Shown: piece by piece, positions 32,125-40,560 of the stretch
Layout: each line of letters begins with the position of its first letter
How positions within the stretch are numbered: the first letter of the stretch is position 1
NCBI RefSeq assembly: GCF_001184025.1
Contig: NZ_BBYG01000011.1
Span: 269,574 to 333,573 of the forward strand
From: Streptomyces maremycinicus
GTDB lineage: Bacteria > Actinomycetota > Actinomycetes > Streptomycetales > Streptomycetaceae
Length of the DNA: 64,000 bases
Direction: 5' to 3'
The notes under the pieces: generated by a model
Told to the model about the DNA's origin: nothing
Database searches by the model: none
The model's input: only the letters and a program-made list of their open reading frames with translations
Program-made: the position numbers and the translations under genes

Positions 32125-32603
32125 ACGGAAGACCGTAGTTGAGGAGCACGCCGGTGAACGACCGGCTGAAGTCCCGCGAGTCGACGACGGTGTTCCGAGC
32201 CCGGGTGCGGGGCCGTCCGCTCGGCTGGGCGCTCGGTGACACCCTCGGCCGCGCGGTCGAGTCGTCCTCCCTCGACTCCCTCGACCAGATCCGCGCGGCC
32301 CACGGGCCGGGTACGTGGCGTCCGGGCCGGCCCGGACGGACGGGCGTCGCCGGGGGCGCGGTGGGCGTGAGCCGGCGCTCGGCGAGCAGCCGGCCCCGCG
32401 ACCCTGTCGACCGGACCCGACCGCTGCCGGACCCGACCGCTGCCGGGTCCCGAGCCGGCGTCCGTACGCCTGGCGCACCGGGGCGGTCTGCGCCCCCTCG
32501 ATCCCTCCGCGACCGGGCCGGGTGGCGGCTCTTCGGCCAGGGCCGTCAGGGCGCTCCTGTGGCACGCTGGACAGGTACGCGACATCAGGAAGGGAGCCGT
32601 GCC
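32125..32603. other. Gene-poor stretch with a 16-bp tandem repeat
   Basis: About 480 nt. An open frame starting at a GTG with GAGGAG upstream (32154) runs through it in frame with the next gene, but the predicted sequence is low-complexity Arg/Pro/Gly and shows no family. A 16-bp unit (GGACCCGACCGCTGCC) is repeated exactly at 32413-32428 and 32429-32444. The promoter of the pterin dehydratase gene should lie here. Confidence 0.45.
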
Positions 32604-32909
32604 ATGGCCGTCGAACCGCTGTCGCAGAAGGAGATCGAGGACCGGCTGTCCGAGCTGCCCGGCTGGTCCCTGGACGGCGACCGCCTCACCCGCGCCTACC
32701 GCCTCGACTCCCATTTCGCCGCGGCCTCCCTGGTCGTCCATGTCGCGCGGATCCAGGACGAGCTCGATCACCATTCGGAGCTCACCCTCGGCTACCACTC
32801 GGTCTCCCTCGCCGTGAACACCCACAGCGCGGGCGGCGCCGTCACCGAGCTGGACGTCGAACTCGCACGACGGGTGGAGGCCGTGGCACCCGCGCACGGA
32901 GCGCGCTGA
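32604..32909 (+). CDS. 4a-hydroxytetrahydrobiopterin dehydratase (PCD/DCoH family)
   Basis: A 101-residue protein: LSQKEIEDRLSELPGWSLDG, then SHFAAASLVVHVARIQDELD, HHSELTLGYHSVSLAVNTHS, the complete PCD fold with the catalytic His cluster (DELDHHSEL). It dehydrates pterin-4a-carbinolamine in tetrahydropterin recycling; in bacteria the partner hydroxylase may be absent and a moonlighting role possible. ATG at 32604 with AGGAAGGG upstream was chosen over a long in-frame extension of low-complexity sequence. Confidence 0.88.
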   Translation: MAVEPLSQKEIEDRLSELPGWSLDGDRLTRAYRLDSHFAAASLVVHVARIQDELDHHSELTLGYHSVSLAVNTHSAGGAVTELDVELARRVEAVAPAHGAR

Positions 32910-33046
32910 CGCCGGCGACGGGCGGTTCGGCGTGAGGTGGGACGGCGGGGCAGGTGGGACCGGTGCGGCCCGGTCCGGGACGGTCCGGGCATGGCGCGGC
33001 GGTGACGGTACGGGCGAGGCGCGGCGGTGAGGGAACGGGGGCGCGG

Positions 33047-33811
33047 GTGCTGGACTACGACGAGGAAGCCGACCGCTACGACGCCTGGCGCGGCGGTGAG
33101 CCCCGGGCGGCGGCCGCCGCGGAGGGTGTCCTCGGCCTCGTACCGACGCGGGCGCGCAGCCTGCTGGACGTGGCCTGCGGCACGGGCATCGTCACCCGGC
33201 GCCTCGCGGCCGGACGGCCCGGCCTGCGGGTGACGGGCGTGGACCTGGCGCCCGCCATGGTCCGGCATGCCGCCGCCCGGCTGCCCGGAGCGGTCGTCCT
33301 CGCCGACGGCCGCCGACTCCCCTTCCGGGACGAGGAGTTCGACGCCGTCAGCAGCGTCTGGCTGCTGCACCTCGTCGAGGACGCCACCGACGCGCGGCGG
33401 ATCGTCGCGGAGTGCGCGCGGGTGCTGCGGCCCGGCGGCGTGTACATCACCACCGTCGACAAGGGCGCCTCCCACAACGTGGGCAGCGACATCGATGTCG
33501 TGCTGTCCGCCCGCCCGCGGCGGCCGGCCTCCGACACCGCGGCGCAGGTGGCGTCGTACGCCGTCGGAGCCGGCCTGGTCCCGGCCGGGCAGGCCGGCTT
33601 CGACGGGCGGGGGCAGGGCCGCAGCCCGCGCCGCGCCATCACGGACCTGCGACGCGGCTGGTTCGTCACCCTGCCGCCCGGTCACCCCCTGGCCGACGAG
33701 TTCGCCGCCCGGCTCGCCGCCCTGCCCGACCAGGACCGGCCCCGCCCGGACCCCGCGTTCACGCTGAGTGCGTTCCGCAAACCGGTTCCCGGCCCGCTCC
33801 AGGACGCGTGA
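33047..33811 (+). CDS. Class I SAM-dependent methyltransferase
   Basis: A 254-residue protein: LDYDEEADRYDAWRGGEPRA, SLLDVACGTGIVTRRLAAGR (motif I), VTGVDLAPAMVRHAAARL, FDAVSSVWLLHLVEDATDAR and RVLRPGGVYITTVDKGA. It is a Methyltransf_11/25-type enzyme of unknown substrate. GTG at 33047 was chosen because homology starts at LDYD; GTG at 33003 is a longer alternative. Its 3' end overlaps on the other strand with the truncated DUF1579-like gene at 33682-34050. Confidence 0.78.
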   Translation: MLDYDEEADRYDAWRGGEPRAAAAAEGVLGLVPTRARSLLDVACGTGIVTRRLAAGRPGLRVTGVDLAPAMVRHAAARLPGAVVLADGRRLPFRDEEFDAVSSVWLLHLVEDATDARRIVAECARVLRPGGVYITTVDKGASHNVGSDIDVVLSARPRRPASDTAAQVASYAVGAGLVPAGQAGFDGRGQGRSPRRAITDLRRGWFVTLPPGHPLADEFAARLAALPDQDRPRPDPAFTLSAFRKPVPGPLQDA

Positions 33812-34050
33812 AGTCCATGACCCAGGTGGTCAGCCGGGTCTCCCCGCCGCAGCCTCGGCGTCCGCCCCCTCGCCCCGAGGTGCGGCATGTCGATCCCGTC
33901 GACGTTCGCGGCCCCGTCGAACAGCGGCCGGCACCGGGTCGTGGAGGCGAACTCCTCCCGGTCGCTCCCCGGGTCGAGGAACTCGGTGCGCCGGCGGTGG
34001 CGGACCTCGCACCCGCCGTGCAGGAAGTCGAAGTCGTGCCGGCCGCTCAT
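33682..34050 (-). pseudogene. Truncated DUF1579-like gene
   Basis: Residues 1-58 (MSGRHDFDFLHGGCEVRHRR, ASTTRCRPLFDGAANVDGID) match the start of a DUF1579-like family of about 150-170 residues. After IDMPHLG the expected continuation degrades (RTPRLRRGDPADHLGHG looks like a broken TLRLFDP region) and the frame then runs antisense through the 3' end of the methyltransferase gene. The gene probably lost its 3' half. The ATG overlaps the stop of the upstream gene (ATGA), a relic of an operon. A frameshifted but working version cannot be excluded. Confidence 0.5.
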
Positions 34051-34589
34051 GAGCGGACTCCGGTCGTTCCTGCGGGCAGGGAATCGGTGAGGTAGGCGTC
34101 GAGGTCCGGTACCTCGGGGGCGCGGGGGGTGAGTATGTGCCGTACCCACGCGTTGCGTTCGTGCAGGATCGGCGGCAGTTCCCAGACGCAGCCGATCCAG
34201 GGCCGGTCGGTCGCGGTCGTGACGAAACGGCTCGGGTCGTCGTCCGGACAGTCGAGCACCGGCTGGCCGGCGGCCGCTCCCCGGAAGTGCAGGACGTTGT
34301 CCCACACCCAGCTGTACGCGTTGAGGTAGGCGCCGTCGTCGTCGCCCCGGTGCAGCACGACGAAGCCGGCGGGCGGCGTCCCGTCGGGCGCCGGCAGCAG
34401 CTCGGGAAGGATCGCGTACGCCGCCCGCTCCACCTCGGGCGCGATGCCCGCCGGGTCGGAGGTGACGTGGTAGCGCTTGATCCACCGCCCCGCCACCTCG
34501 ATCGGCGGGAGCACGGTCAGCTGCTTCTCCGCGAAGGGAGGGGCGGTGGAGGGAGCGGGAGGACGCGGATCCTGGGAGACGGAGGTCAT
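34047..34589 (-). CDS. Hypothetical protein under WYL-operator control
   Basis: A 180-residue soluble protein of a conserved Streptomyces type, family not named with confidence. Features: KRYHVTSDPAGIAPEVERAA, a Gly/Asp turn HRGDDDGAYLNAYSWVWDN, FRGAAAGQPVLDCPDDD, and RPWIGCVWELPPILHERNAW. No signal peptide or transmembrane segment. The divergent neighbour is a WYL regulator and a perfect palindrome at 34609-34635 overlaps the likely -35 region, so this gene is the probable target. A TAGCGT -10-like box lies about 14 nt before the ATG. Confidence 0.65.
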   Translation of the reverse strand: MTSVSQDPRPPAPSTAPPFAEKQLTVLPPIEVAGRWIKRYHVTSDPAGIAPEVERAAYAILPELLPAPDGTPPAGFVVLHRGDDDGAYLNAYSWVWDNVLHFRGAAAGQPVLDCPDDDPSRFVTTATDRPWIGCVWELPPILHERNAWVRHILTPRAPEVPDLDAYLTDSLPAGTTGVRS

Positions 34590-34608
34590 GGGCAGGACGC
34601 TAGGCCCG

Positions 34609-34635
34609 CTTCACTGACATCCTGTGTCAGTGAAG
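34609..34635. promoter_or_regulatory. Perfect operator palindrome for the WYL regulator
   Basis: CTTCACTGACA (34609-34619) and TGTCAGTGAAG (34625-34635) are an exact 11-bp inverted repeat with a 5-nt spacer (TCCTG). It lies between the divergent genes and runs into the first codons of the regulator, so both the promoter of the hypothetical gene and the start of the regulator are covered. This TGACA-N5-TGTCA form is typical of YafY-family operators next to WYL regulators. Confidence 0.7.
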
Positions 34636-35598
34636 TCCAGCCGACTCGTCTCGATCCTGTTGCTGCTCCAGACCCGGGGCCGGATGACCGCCGCCCAGCT
34701 GGCGGAGGAGCTGGAGGTGTCGGTGCGCACCGTCTACCGGGACGTGGAGGCACTGGGCGCGGCGGGCGTCCCGCTGTACGGCGACGCCGGTCACGCCGGG
34801 GGGTACCGCCTGCTCGACGGCTACCGCACCCGCCTGACCGGACTGACGGCCGACGAGGCGGAGGCCCTCTTCCTGGCCGGTGCCCCCGGTCCCGCCGCCC
34901 AGCTGGGTCTCGGCCAGGTCCTGGCCGCCGCGCAGCTGAAGGTCCGCGCCGCGTTGCCGCCGGAACTGCGGGCGCACGCGGACCGGATCAGCGGCCGCTT
35001 CCACCTGGACGCGCCCGGCTGGTACACGGACGCGGGAACGGACGGGACGCGGTATCTGGCGGCCGTCGCCGACGCGGTGTGGAACAGCAGGACGCTGCGC
35101 ATCGGATACCGGCGCTGGCGTGAGCCCACCGACGTCGAACGCCGGATCGAGCCCTACGGCCTGGTCCTGAAGGCGGGCCGCTGGTACGTCGTGGCAGGCC
35201 CCGGCCCGCGCACGTTCCGGGTCGACCAGATCCTCCGGCTCACCGCCTGCGACGAGGTGTTCACCCGGCCGGACGGCTTCGACCTGGCCGCCCACTGGAC
35301 GGCGTACCAGCAGGGATTCCACGAGCGGCTGTACCGGGACCGGGTGGAGGCGGTGGTCCGGCTGGCACCGGGGGTGACCCTCGCCCGTGCGGTGCGACTC
35401 GACGGTCCCGCCGGGGCGGACGGCTGGACGGTGGCCAGGATCCCCATCGAGTCCGTCGAGCACGCCCACGCCGAATTCCTGCGCCTGGGCGCGGACATCG
35501 AGGTGCTCGGCCCGCCCGAACTGCGCGAGCGGATCGCGCGGACGGTGACGGAACTGGCCGCGGTGTACGGCAACTCGCCCTTCCCCGGCGGCAACTGA
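34630..35598 (+). CDS. YafY/WYL-domain transcriptional regulator
   Basis: A 322-residue protein from GTG at 34630. Residues 1-50 are a DeoR-like helix-turn-helix (SSRLVSILLLLQTRGRMTAA, QLAEELEVSVRTVYRDVEAL); residues about 130-210 contain the WYL domain (RRIEPYGLVLKAGRWYVVAG, TFRVDQILRLTACDE); the C-terminal WCX part follows. Regulators of this type usually repress divergent genes and sense small ligands or nucleotides. No ribosome site precedes the GTG, which lies inside the operator at 34609-34635, so the transcript is probably leaderless. A GTG six bases upstream is possible. Confidence 0.88.
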   Translation: MKSSRLVSILLLLQTRGRMTAAQLAEELEVSVRTVYRDVEALGAAGVPLYGDAGHAGGYRLLDGYRTRLTGLTADEAEALFLAGAPGPAAQLGLGQVLAAAQLKVRAALPPELRAHADRISGRFHLDAPGWYTDAGTDGTRYLAAVADAVWNSRTLRIGYRRWREPTDVERRIEPYGLVLKAGRWYVVAGPGPRTFRVDQILRLTACDEVFTRPDGFDLAAHWTAYQQGFHERLYRDRVEAVVRLAPGVTLARAVRLDGPAGADGWTVARIPIESVEHAHAEFLRLGADIEVLGPPELRERIARTVTELAAVYGNSPFPGGN

Positions 35599-35637
35599 GA
35601 GGCGGAACCCATCCGCCCCTCCCGGGAGGTACGCCCC

Positions 35638-37581
35638 GTGCAGCACCCGCACCCGCACTCCCTTTCTTCCCCGCGTTCCCCGTCACTGCCACCGTCCCCT
35701 CCGCACGCGGATCGCTCGCCCCGCCGGCGCCGCGGACGCTGGGCCGTCCTGTCGGCGCTGGTCGCCACCACGGCCCTGGTCGGCGCCGGGCTGACCAGGG
35801 CCGGCGCCGGAACCGCCGAGGCGGCCACGGCCCGCCAGGTGGAGGCCCTCGACCGGGGTGTCGTCAGCGTGCACACCGACAGCGGCAACCTGGTCAGCTG
35901 GCGCTGGCTCGGCACCGACCCCGACGGCGTCTCCTTCAACGTCTACCGGGCCGGCACCAAGGTCAACGCGTCCCCGGTCACCGGCTCCACGAACTACTTC
36001 CACTCCGGCGCCCCGGCGCAGGCCGACTACACCGTCCGCGCGATCGTGAACGGCGTCGAGCAGGCCGACTCCGTCCACGCGATCCAGTTCCGCACCGGCT
36101 ACAAGGACGTCCCCGTCACCCCGCCGGCCGGCGGCACGACCCCCGACGGTGTCGCCTACACCTACGAGGCCAACGACGCCTCGGTCGGTGACCTGGACGG
36201 CGACGGCGCCCTGGACATCGTCCTGAAGTGGCAGCCCACCAACGCCAAGGACAACTCCCAGTCGGGCTACACCGGCAACACGGTCGTGGACGGCGTGAAG
36301 CTCGACGGCACCCGCCTGTGGCGCGTCGACCTCGGCCGCAACATCCGCTCGGGCGCCCACTACACACAGTTCCAGGTCTACGACTACGACGGCGACGGCA
36401 AGGCCGAGATCGCCATGAAGACGGCCGACGGGACGGTGGACGGCACGGGCACGGTGATCGGCAGTTCCTCCGCCGACTACCGCAACTCCAGCGGCTATGT
36501 GCTGTCCGGCCCCGAGTACCTGACCATGTTCAACGGGCAGACCGGCAGGGCGATGAGTTCCGTCGACTACGTCCCGGCCCGCGGCACGGTCTCCTCCTGG
36601 GGCGACTCCTACGGCAACCGCGTCGACCGGTTCCTCGCGGGAACCGCCTACCTGGACGGTGCCCGGCCCTCGCTGATCATGGCCCGCGGTTACTACACGC
36701 GTTCTGTCATCGCGGCCTGGGACTGGCGCAACGGCGCCTTCACCCGCCGCTGGACCTTCGACACCAGCTCCTCCACCAACACCGGCAAGGGCTACGACGG
36801 CCAGGGCTCGCACAGTCTCTCCGTCGGGGACGTGGACGGCGACGGCAAGGACGAGATCGTCTACGGCGCGATGGCCGTCGACGACAACGGGAACGGCCTG
36901 TGGACCACGAAGACGGGACACGGCGACGCCCAGCACCTCGGCGACCTCGATCCCTCGCACGCCGGCCTCGAGTACTTCAAGGTCTCGGAGTCGACCGGCC
37001 AGCCCGCCGAGCTGTACATCCACCCGGCGAACGGCACCGTCGCCTGGAAGCTGGCCGCCTGCTGCGACAACGGCCGCGGGGTCGCCGGCGACATCTGGGC
37101 GGGCAACGACGGTGCCGAGGTCTGGTCGGCCTCCGACACCTCGATCCGGGACGAGGCAGGCGCGACGAAGGGCCGGGAACCGTCCTCCGTCAACTTCCTC
37201 TCCTGGTGGGACGCCGACCCCGTCCGTGAGCTCCTCGACGCCACCCACATCGACAAGTACGGCACGTCCTCGGACACCCGCCTGCTGACCGGCTCGGGCG
37301 TCCACTCCAACAACGGCACCAAGGCCACCCCGTCGCTGTCCGGCGACATCCTCGGCGACTGGCGCGAGGAGGTCGTCTGGCCGACCAGCGACAACACGGC
37401 CCTGCGTATCTACTCCACGCCGTACGAGACCACGACACGGATCACGACCCTGCTCCACGACACGATGTACCGCACCGGCCTGGCCTGGCAGAACACCGCC
37501 TACAACCAGCCGCCGCACCCGAGTTACTTCCTCGGCAACGGCATGCCGACCGCACCCCGCCCGGCGGTCTACACGCCCTGA
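35638..37581 (+). CDS. Secreted rhamnogalacturonan lyase (PL11 family)
   Basis: A 647-residue secreted enzyme. A Sec-type signal with a long Pro/Ser/His-rich lead (RRRRGRWAVLSALVATTALV) ends near AEAATARQ. Residues about 62-640 are the PL11 beta-propeller: YEANDASVGDLDGDGALDIV, DYDGDGKAEIAMKTADGT, GQGSHSLSVGDVDGDGKDEI, DILGDWREEVVWPTSDNTAL and WQNTAYNQPPHPSYFLG. Repeated DxDGDG loops bind calcium. It cleaves rhamnogalacturonan I in pectin by beta-elimination. No carbohydrate-binding module. GTG at 35638 with GGAGG 8 nt upstream. Convergent with the GH74 gene across a strong 15-bp-stem terminator. Confidence 0.9.
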   Translation: MQHPHPHSLSSPRSPSLPPSPPHADRSPRRRRGRWAVLSALVATTALVGAGLTRAGAGTAEAATARQVEALDRGVVSVHTDSGNLVSWRWLGTDPDGVSFNVYRAGTKVNASPVTGSTNYFHSGAPAQADYTVRAIVNGVEQADSVHAIQFRTGYKDVPVTPPAGGTTPDGVAYTYEANDASVGDLDGDGALDIVLKWQPTNAKDNSQSGYTGNTVVDGVKLDGTRLWRVDLGRNIRSGAHYTQFQVYDYDGDGKAEIAMKTADGTVDGTGTVIGSSSADYRNSSGYVLSGPEYLTMFNGQTGRAMSSVDYVPARGTVSSWGDSYGNRVDRFLAGTAYLDGARPSLIMARGYYTRSVIAAWDWRNGAFTRRWTFDTSSSTNTGKGYDGQGSHSLSVGDVDGDGKDEIVYGAMAVDDNGNGLWTTKTGHGDAQHLGDLDPSHAGLEYFKVSESTGQPAELYIHPANGTVAWKLAACCDNGRGVAGDIWAGNDGAEVWSASDTSIRDEAGATKGREPSSVNFLSWWDADPVRELLDATHIDKYGTSSDTRLLTGSGVHSNNGTKATPSLSGDILGDWREEVVWPTSDNTALRIYSTPYETTTRITTLLHDTMYRTGLAWQNTAYNQPPHPSYFLGNGMPTAPRPAVYTP

Positions 37582-37590
37582 GCGCGCGAA

Positions 37591-37628
37591 GGGTGCGCGT
37601 CCCGGACCGGTCCCCGGGACGCGCACCC
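37591..37628. terminator. Bidirectional terminator with 15-bp perfect stem
   Basis: GGGTGCGCGTCCCGG (37591-37605) and its exact complement (37614-37628) flank an 8-nt loop between the convergent PL11 and GH74 genes. Confidence 0.7.
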
Positions 37629-37641
37629 GCCGCGGCGGCGG

Positions 37642-40305
37642 TCAGTTCACCGCGCAGCTCTGTTCACCCAGCTTGAACGCCGTCGGTTTCGTGTTCGTGC
37701 CCGTCCAGTTGCCCGTGAAGCCGAAGCTCACGGACGAACCGGCCGCCACATCGGCGTTCCAGCCCACGTTCCTCGCCGCCACCGCCGGACCCGACTGGGT
37801 GTGGACCGCGTTCCACAGCTGGCCGATGGTCTGGCCGTTCGGGAAGGTCCAGCCGAGGCTCCAGCCGGACCAGGCGCTCGTGCCGGTGTTGGCGAGTTCG
37901 ACGTCCGCCTGGAAACCGCCCGACCACTGGTTGGTGACGGTGTACGTCACCGCGCAGGCACCGGTCGGCGTGGGGTCGGTCGGATCGGTGGGATCCGTGC
38001 CCCCGCCGCCGGTGTCGGAGATGTCGCCGTAGACGACGCCCCGGCCGTTCGTCGAGACGTAGACCCGCCCGTACACCCTCGGGTCACCCGTGATCGCCCC
38101 GCCCGTCCAACCCCACTGGTGGGCGTCGTCGTTGATCCGGGTCCAGGTCGCGCCCTTGTCCGTCGAGCGGAAGATGCCCCGGACACCGGCGATCTTCGCG
38201 CTGGTGTAGAGGGTCTGGTACGACGCGCCCGTCGCGGCCTTGCCGAACCCGATCGTGTCGGCCTGCTCGACCCCCGACAGCTTGGTGAAGGTCGCGCCGG
38301 AGTCCGTGGAGTGCCACAGACCGTACGCTCCGTCGCTCGCCCCGCCCGCCAGCCAGACATCGCCCTTCGTGCCCGGCAACGCCTTGAACCGCACGCTGTC
38401 CCCGCCGGGCAGACCGGCCGCCGCGGACCCGGTGAAGGTCGCGCCGCCGTCCGAACTCACATAGAACTTGCCCGACTTGAAGCCGTAGAAGGTCTTTGGG
38501 TCGACCCGGTCGGACTCGACGATCGCCCCGGCCGGGATTCCGCTCGACGCCTGCCACGAGGTGCCGAAACCGGTGGTGTACTGCACTCCGGCGCCCGCCG
38601 GGCTCCAGACGAAGCGGCTGCCGTCCGCCGCCGCGGCGACCGTCCCGCCCCCGCTGACTCCCGAAGGGTCCGTCCCCGCGAACCAGTTGGCGCCGTTGTC
38701 CGTCGAGAACGCCACATGCGGCCCCGAGTCCAGATCGCCGACGCGGACCACGGTGTTCGGGTTCGTCTCGGCGTAGTCCAGGCTCGTCGTCGAGGTGAAG
38801 TTCGGGGAGGTGAACATCATCGACGGCACCTTCGTCAGGTCCGTGTGGCGGAAGCCGCCGACGTCGCCCAGCGCGCTGAGCAACGGCGCGCCGGACGGCG
38901 GGGAGGCGATGTCCAGGACCGCCGTCTCCTCCAGCCCCTGCACCATCGGCTTGATGGTGAACCGGCCCTCGCTGTCCCAGTCGGCCAGGTTCTCCGTGCC
39001 GTAGATCGTCGCGCCCGTGCCGTACATCATGCGGCTGGAGTTGAACGGGTCGATCTCCAACGCCTCCGTCATCCAACCGAGTTTGGGCGTCTGCTCCGGC
39101 GGCGAGGGGTTGGCGCCCCAGGTCAGCCACGGCGACGACGAGACGTCCATCGTGTACCGGTTCGCACGGTCGGGGTACGAGGTGTAGTCCCACGCCTTGG
39201 TCCAGGTGCCGCCGCTGTCCGTCGAGCGGAAGATCTGGGTGTCCGGCCACCAGGAACTGTAGGCGGTGGCCATGACGGTACCGGGCTTCTGCCGGTCGAC
39301 GGTCAGCCCGCTGAAGCCGTAGTACGAGTCGGCCTCCGCCACCGGACTGATGTCCGTCCAGGTCCCGGTCGCCGTCGCGTACCGCCACAGCCGGCCCTTG
39401 CCGCCGTCGTACGGCCCGCCCTTGTCGCTGTAGGCGAGGAACAGGTGACCGTTGACGGTGTCCAGCACGCCCTTGTGCGCCAGGTATCCCGTCGGCTGCC
39501 CGGCCAGCCGTGTCCAGGTCGCGCCCGCGTCGGTCGACCGGTACACCGCGTTGTCCTTGTCCGCCACGCCGACGTAGATCGTCTTCGTCGCGGTGCCGGA
39601 CGTCCCCGTGGACTCGTCGAAGGTGACCCAGACGATGCCCTGGTTGTCGCTGGCGTACCCGCTGGTGTCGGTCGGATCCTGCTGGTAGTTGCCGACGTTG
39701 GGGAAGTTCGTCACCTGCGACCAGGTGACGCCCGAGTCCGTCGACCGCCACAGGCCCTTGCCGCTCGGCGCGCCCAGATACAGCACGCTGTTCCTGTTCG
39801 GGTCGACCGCCAGGCGCTCGCCCATGCCGCGGCCGGGCATGTTGCCGCCCAGCTTGTAGGGCAGGTCCGTCTTCTGCCAGCTGGCGCCCCGGTCGGCGGA
39901 GCGCAGCACGGCCCCGTTGCCCGGGTCCCAGCTGTTGGTGTAGGTGCCGACCGCCGCGTACACCCTGTTCGGATCGACGGAGTCGGAGGCCAGGCTCACC
40001 ACGCCGGTGTGCCCCCAGTCGTCCCAGCCGACCGAGTCCAGCAGCGGGGTCCAGGTCTTGCTCGACTCCTGCCAGCGGTACGCGCCGCCGATGTCGGTGC
40101 GCGCGTAGGCGAGGTTCTTCTCCTTGCGGTTGAAGACGATGCCGGGCACGAAGCCGCCGCCGTCGATCCTGGCGTTCCTCCAGGTGTACGACTCTGCGGC
40201 CGGTGCCGTCCGCGGGCTGCCGTCCGCGGCCAGTACGGGCGGGCTTCCCGCGACGAGGCCGGCGGCGAGCGCGAGAACGGCCGTGAGGATACGGGTTCTT
40301 CGCAC
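37642..40305 (-). CDS. Secreted xyloglucanase-type GH74 with C-terminal CBM2
   Basis: An 887-residue secreted enzyme. Signal: RILTAVLALAAGLVAGSPPV, cleavage near LAADG. GH74 part (about 35-770): SYTWRNARIDGGGFVPGIVF, DIGGAYRWQESSKTWTPLLD and repeated sialidase-like blades (STDSGVTWSQV, STDAGATWTRL, STDKGATWTRI). A Thr/Pro/Asp linker (TDPTDPTDPTPTG) leads to a CBM2 (about 785-887) with surface Trp (NQWSGGFQADVELAN, GWSLGWTFPNG). It hydrolyses xyloglucan or beta-1,4-glucan. GTG start at 40305 with AAGGA 8 nt upstream. No CebR box was found in the 255 nt upstream, unlike GH48 and GH5. Confidence 0.9.
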   Translation of the reverse strand: MRRTRILTAVLALAAGLVAGSPPVLAADGSPRTAPAAESYTWRNARIDGGGFVPGIVFNRKEKNLAYARTDIGGAYRWQESSKTWTPLLDSVGWDDWGHTGVVSLASDSVDPNRVYAAVGTYTNSWDPGNGAVLRSADRGASWQKTDLPYKLGGNMPGRGMGERLAVDPNRNSVLYLGAPSGKGLWRSTDSGVTWSQVTNFPNVGNYQQDPTDTSGYASDNQGIVWVTFDESTGTSGTATKTIYVGVADKDNAVYRSTDAGATWTRLAGQPTGYLAHKGVLDTVNGHLFLAYSDKGGPYDGGKGRLWRYATATGTWTDISPVAEADSYYGFSGLTVDRQKPGTVMATAYSSWWPDTQIFRSTDSGGTWTKAWDYTSYPDRANRYTMDVSSSPWLTWGANPSPPEQTPKLGWMTEALEIDPFNSSRMMYGTGATIYGTENLADWDSEGRFTIKPMVQGLEETAVLDIASPPSGAPLLSALGDVGGFRHTDLTKVPSMMFTSPNFTSTTSLDYAETNPNTVVRVGDLDSGPHVAFSTDNGANWFAGTDPSGVSGGGTVAAAADGSRFVWSPAGAGVQYTTGFGTSWQASSGIPAGAIVESDRVDPKTFYGFKSGKFYVSSDGGATFTGSAAAGLPGGDSVRFKALPGTKGDVWLAGGASDGAYGLWHSTDSGATFTKLSGVEQADTIGFGKAATGASYQTLYTSAKIAGVRGIFRSTDKGATWTRINDDAHQWGWTGGAITGDPRVYGRVYVSTNGRGVVYGDISDTGGGGTDPTDPTDPTPTGACAVTYTVTNQWSGGFQADVELANTGTSAWSGWSLGWTFPNGQTIGQLWNAVHTQSGPAVAARNVGWNADVAAGSSVSFGFTGNWTGTNTKPTAFKLGEQSCAVN

Positions 40306-40341
40306 GGTGGGGGTCCTTCCGTGAAGAGGAGCGCGCGAGGG

Positions 40342-40407
40342 CCGGGCGGTCCCCTGTGCGGGTGGGGACCGCCCGGCCGGGTGGCCTCGTCGTCCGGTGA
40401 CGAGGCC
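40342..40407. other. Two GC hairpins upstream of the GH74 gene
   Basis: A 13-bp perfect stem CCGGGCGGTCCCC/GGGGACCGCCCGG (arms 40342-40354 and 40364-40376, 9-nt loop) and a 9-bp stem GGCCTCGTC/GACGAGGCC (arms 40383-40391 and 40399-40407, 7-nt loop). They may insulate the GH74 transcript from GH48 read-through, with 40495-40522. Confidence 0.45.
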
Positions 40408-40494
40408 GCGTACGCGGAGCCTTCGAGCACGCCGACGGGGGGGGTGGGGCCACCCCGCGCCCCCGGCCCGAAGGGGCGACCGGGGGCGGGGGTA

Positions 40495-40522
40495 CTGCGG
40501 GCCGGTCACTTCCGGCCCGCAG
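40495..40522 (-). terminator. Terminator after the GH48 gene
   Basis: CTGCGGGCCGG (40495-40505) and CCGGCCCGCAG (40512-40522) form a perfect 11-bp stem with a 6-nt loop, starting about 38 nt past the GH48 stop in the direction of its transcription. Confidence 0.6.
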
Positions 40523-40560
40523 CCGAACCCCGCCCTGCCCGCGGCGCGCTCGGCGGGGGA

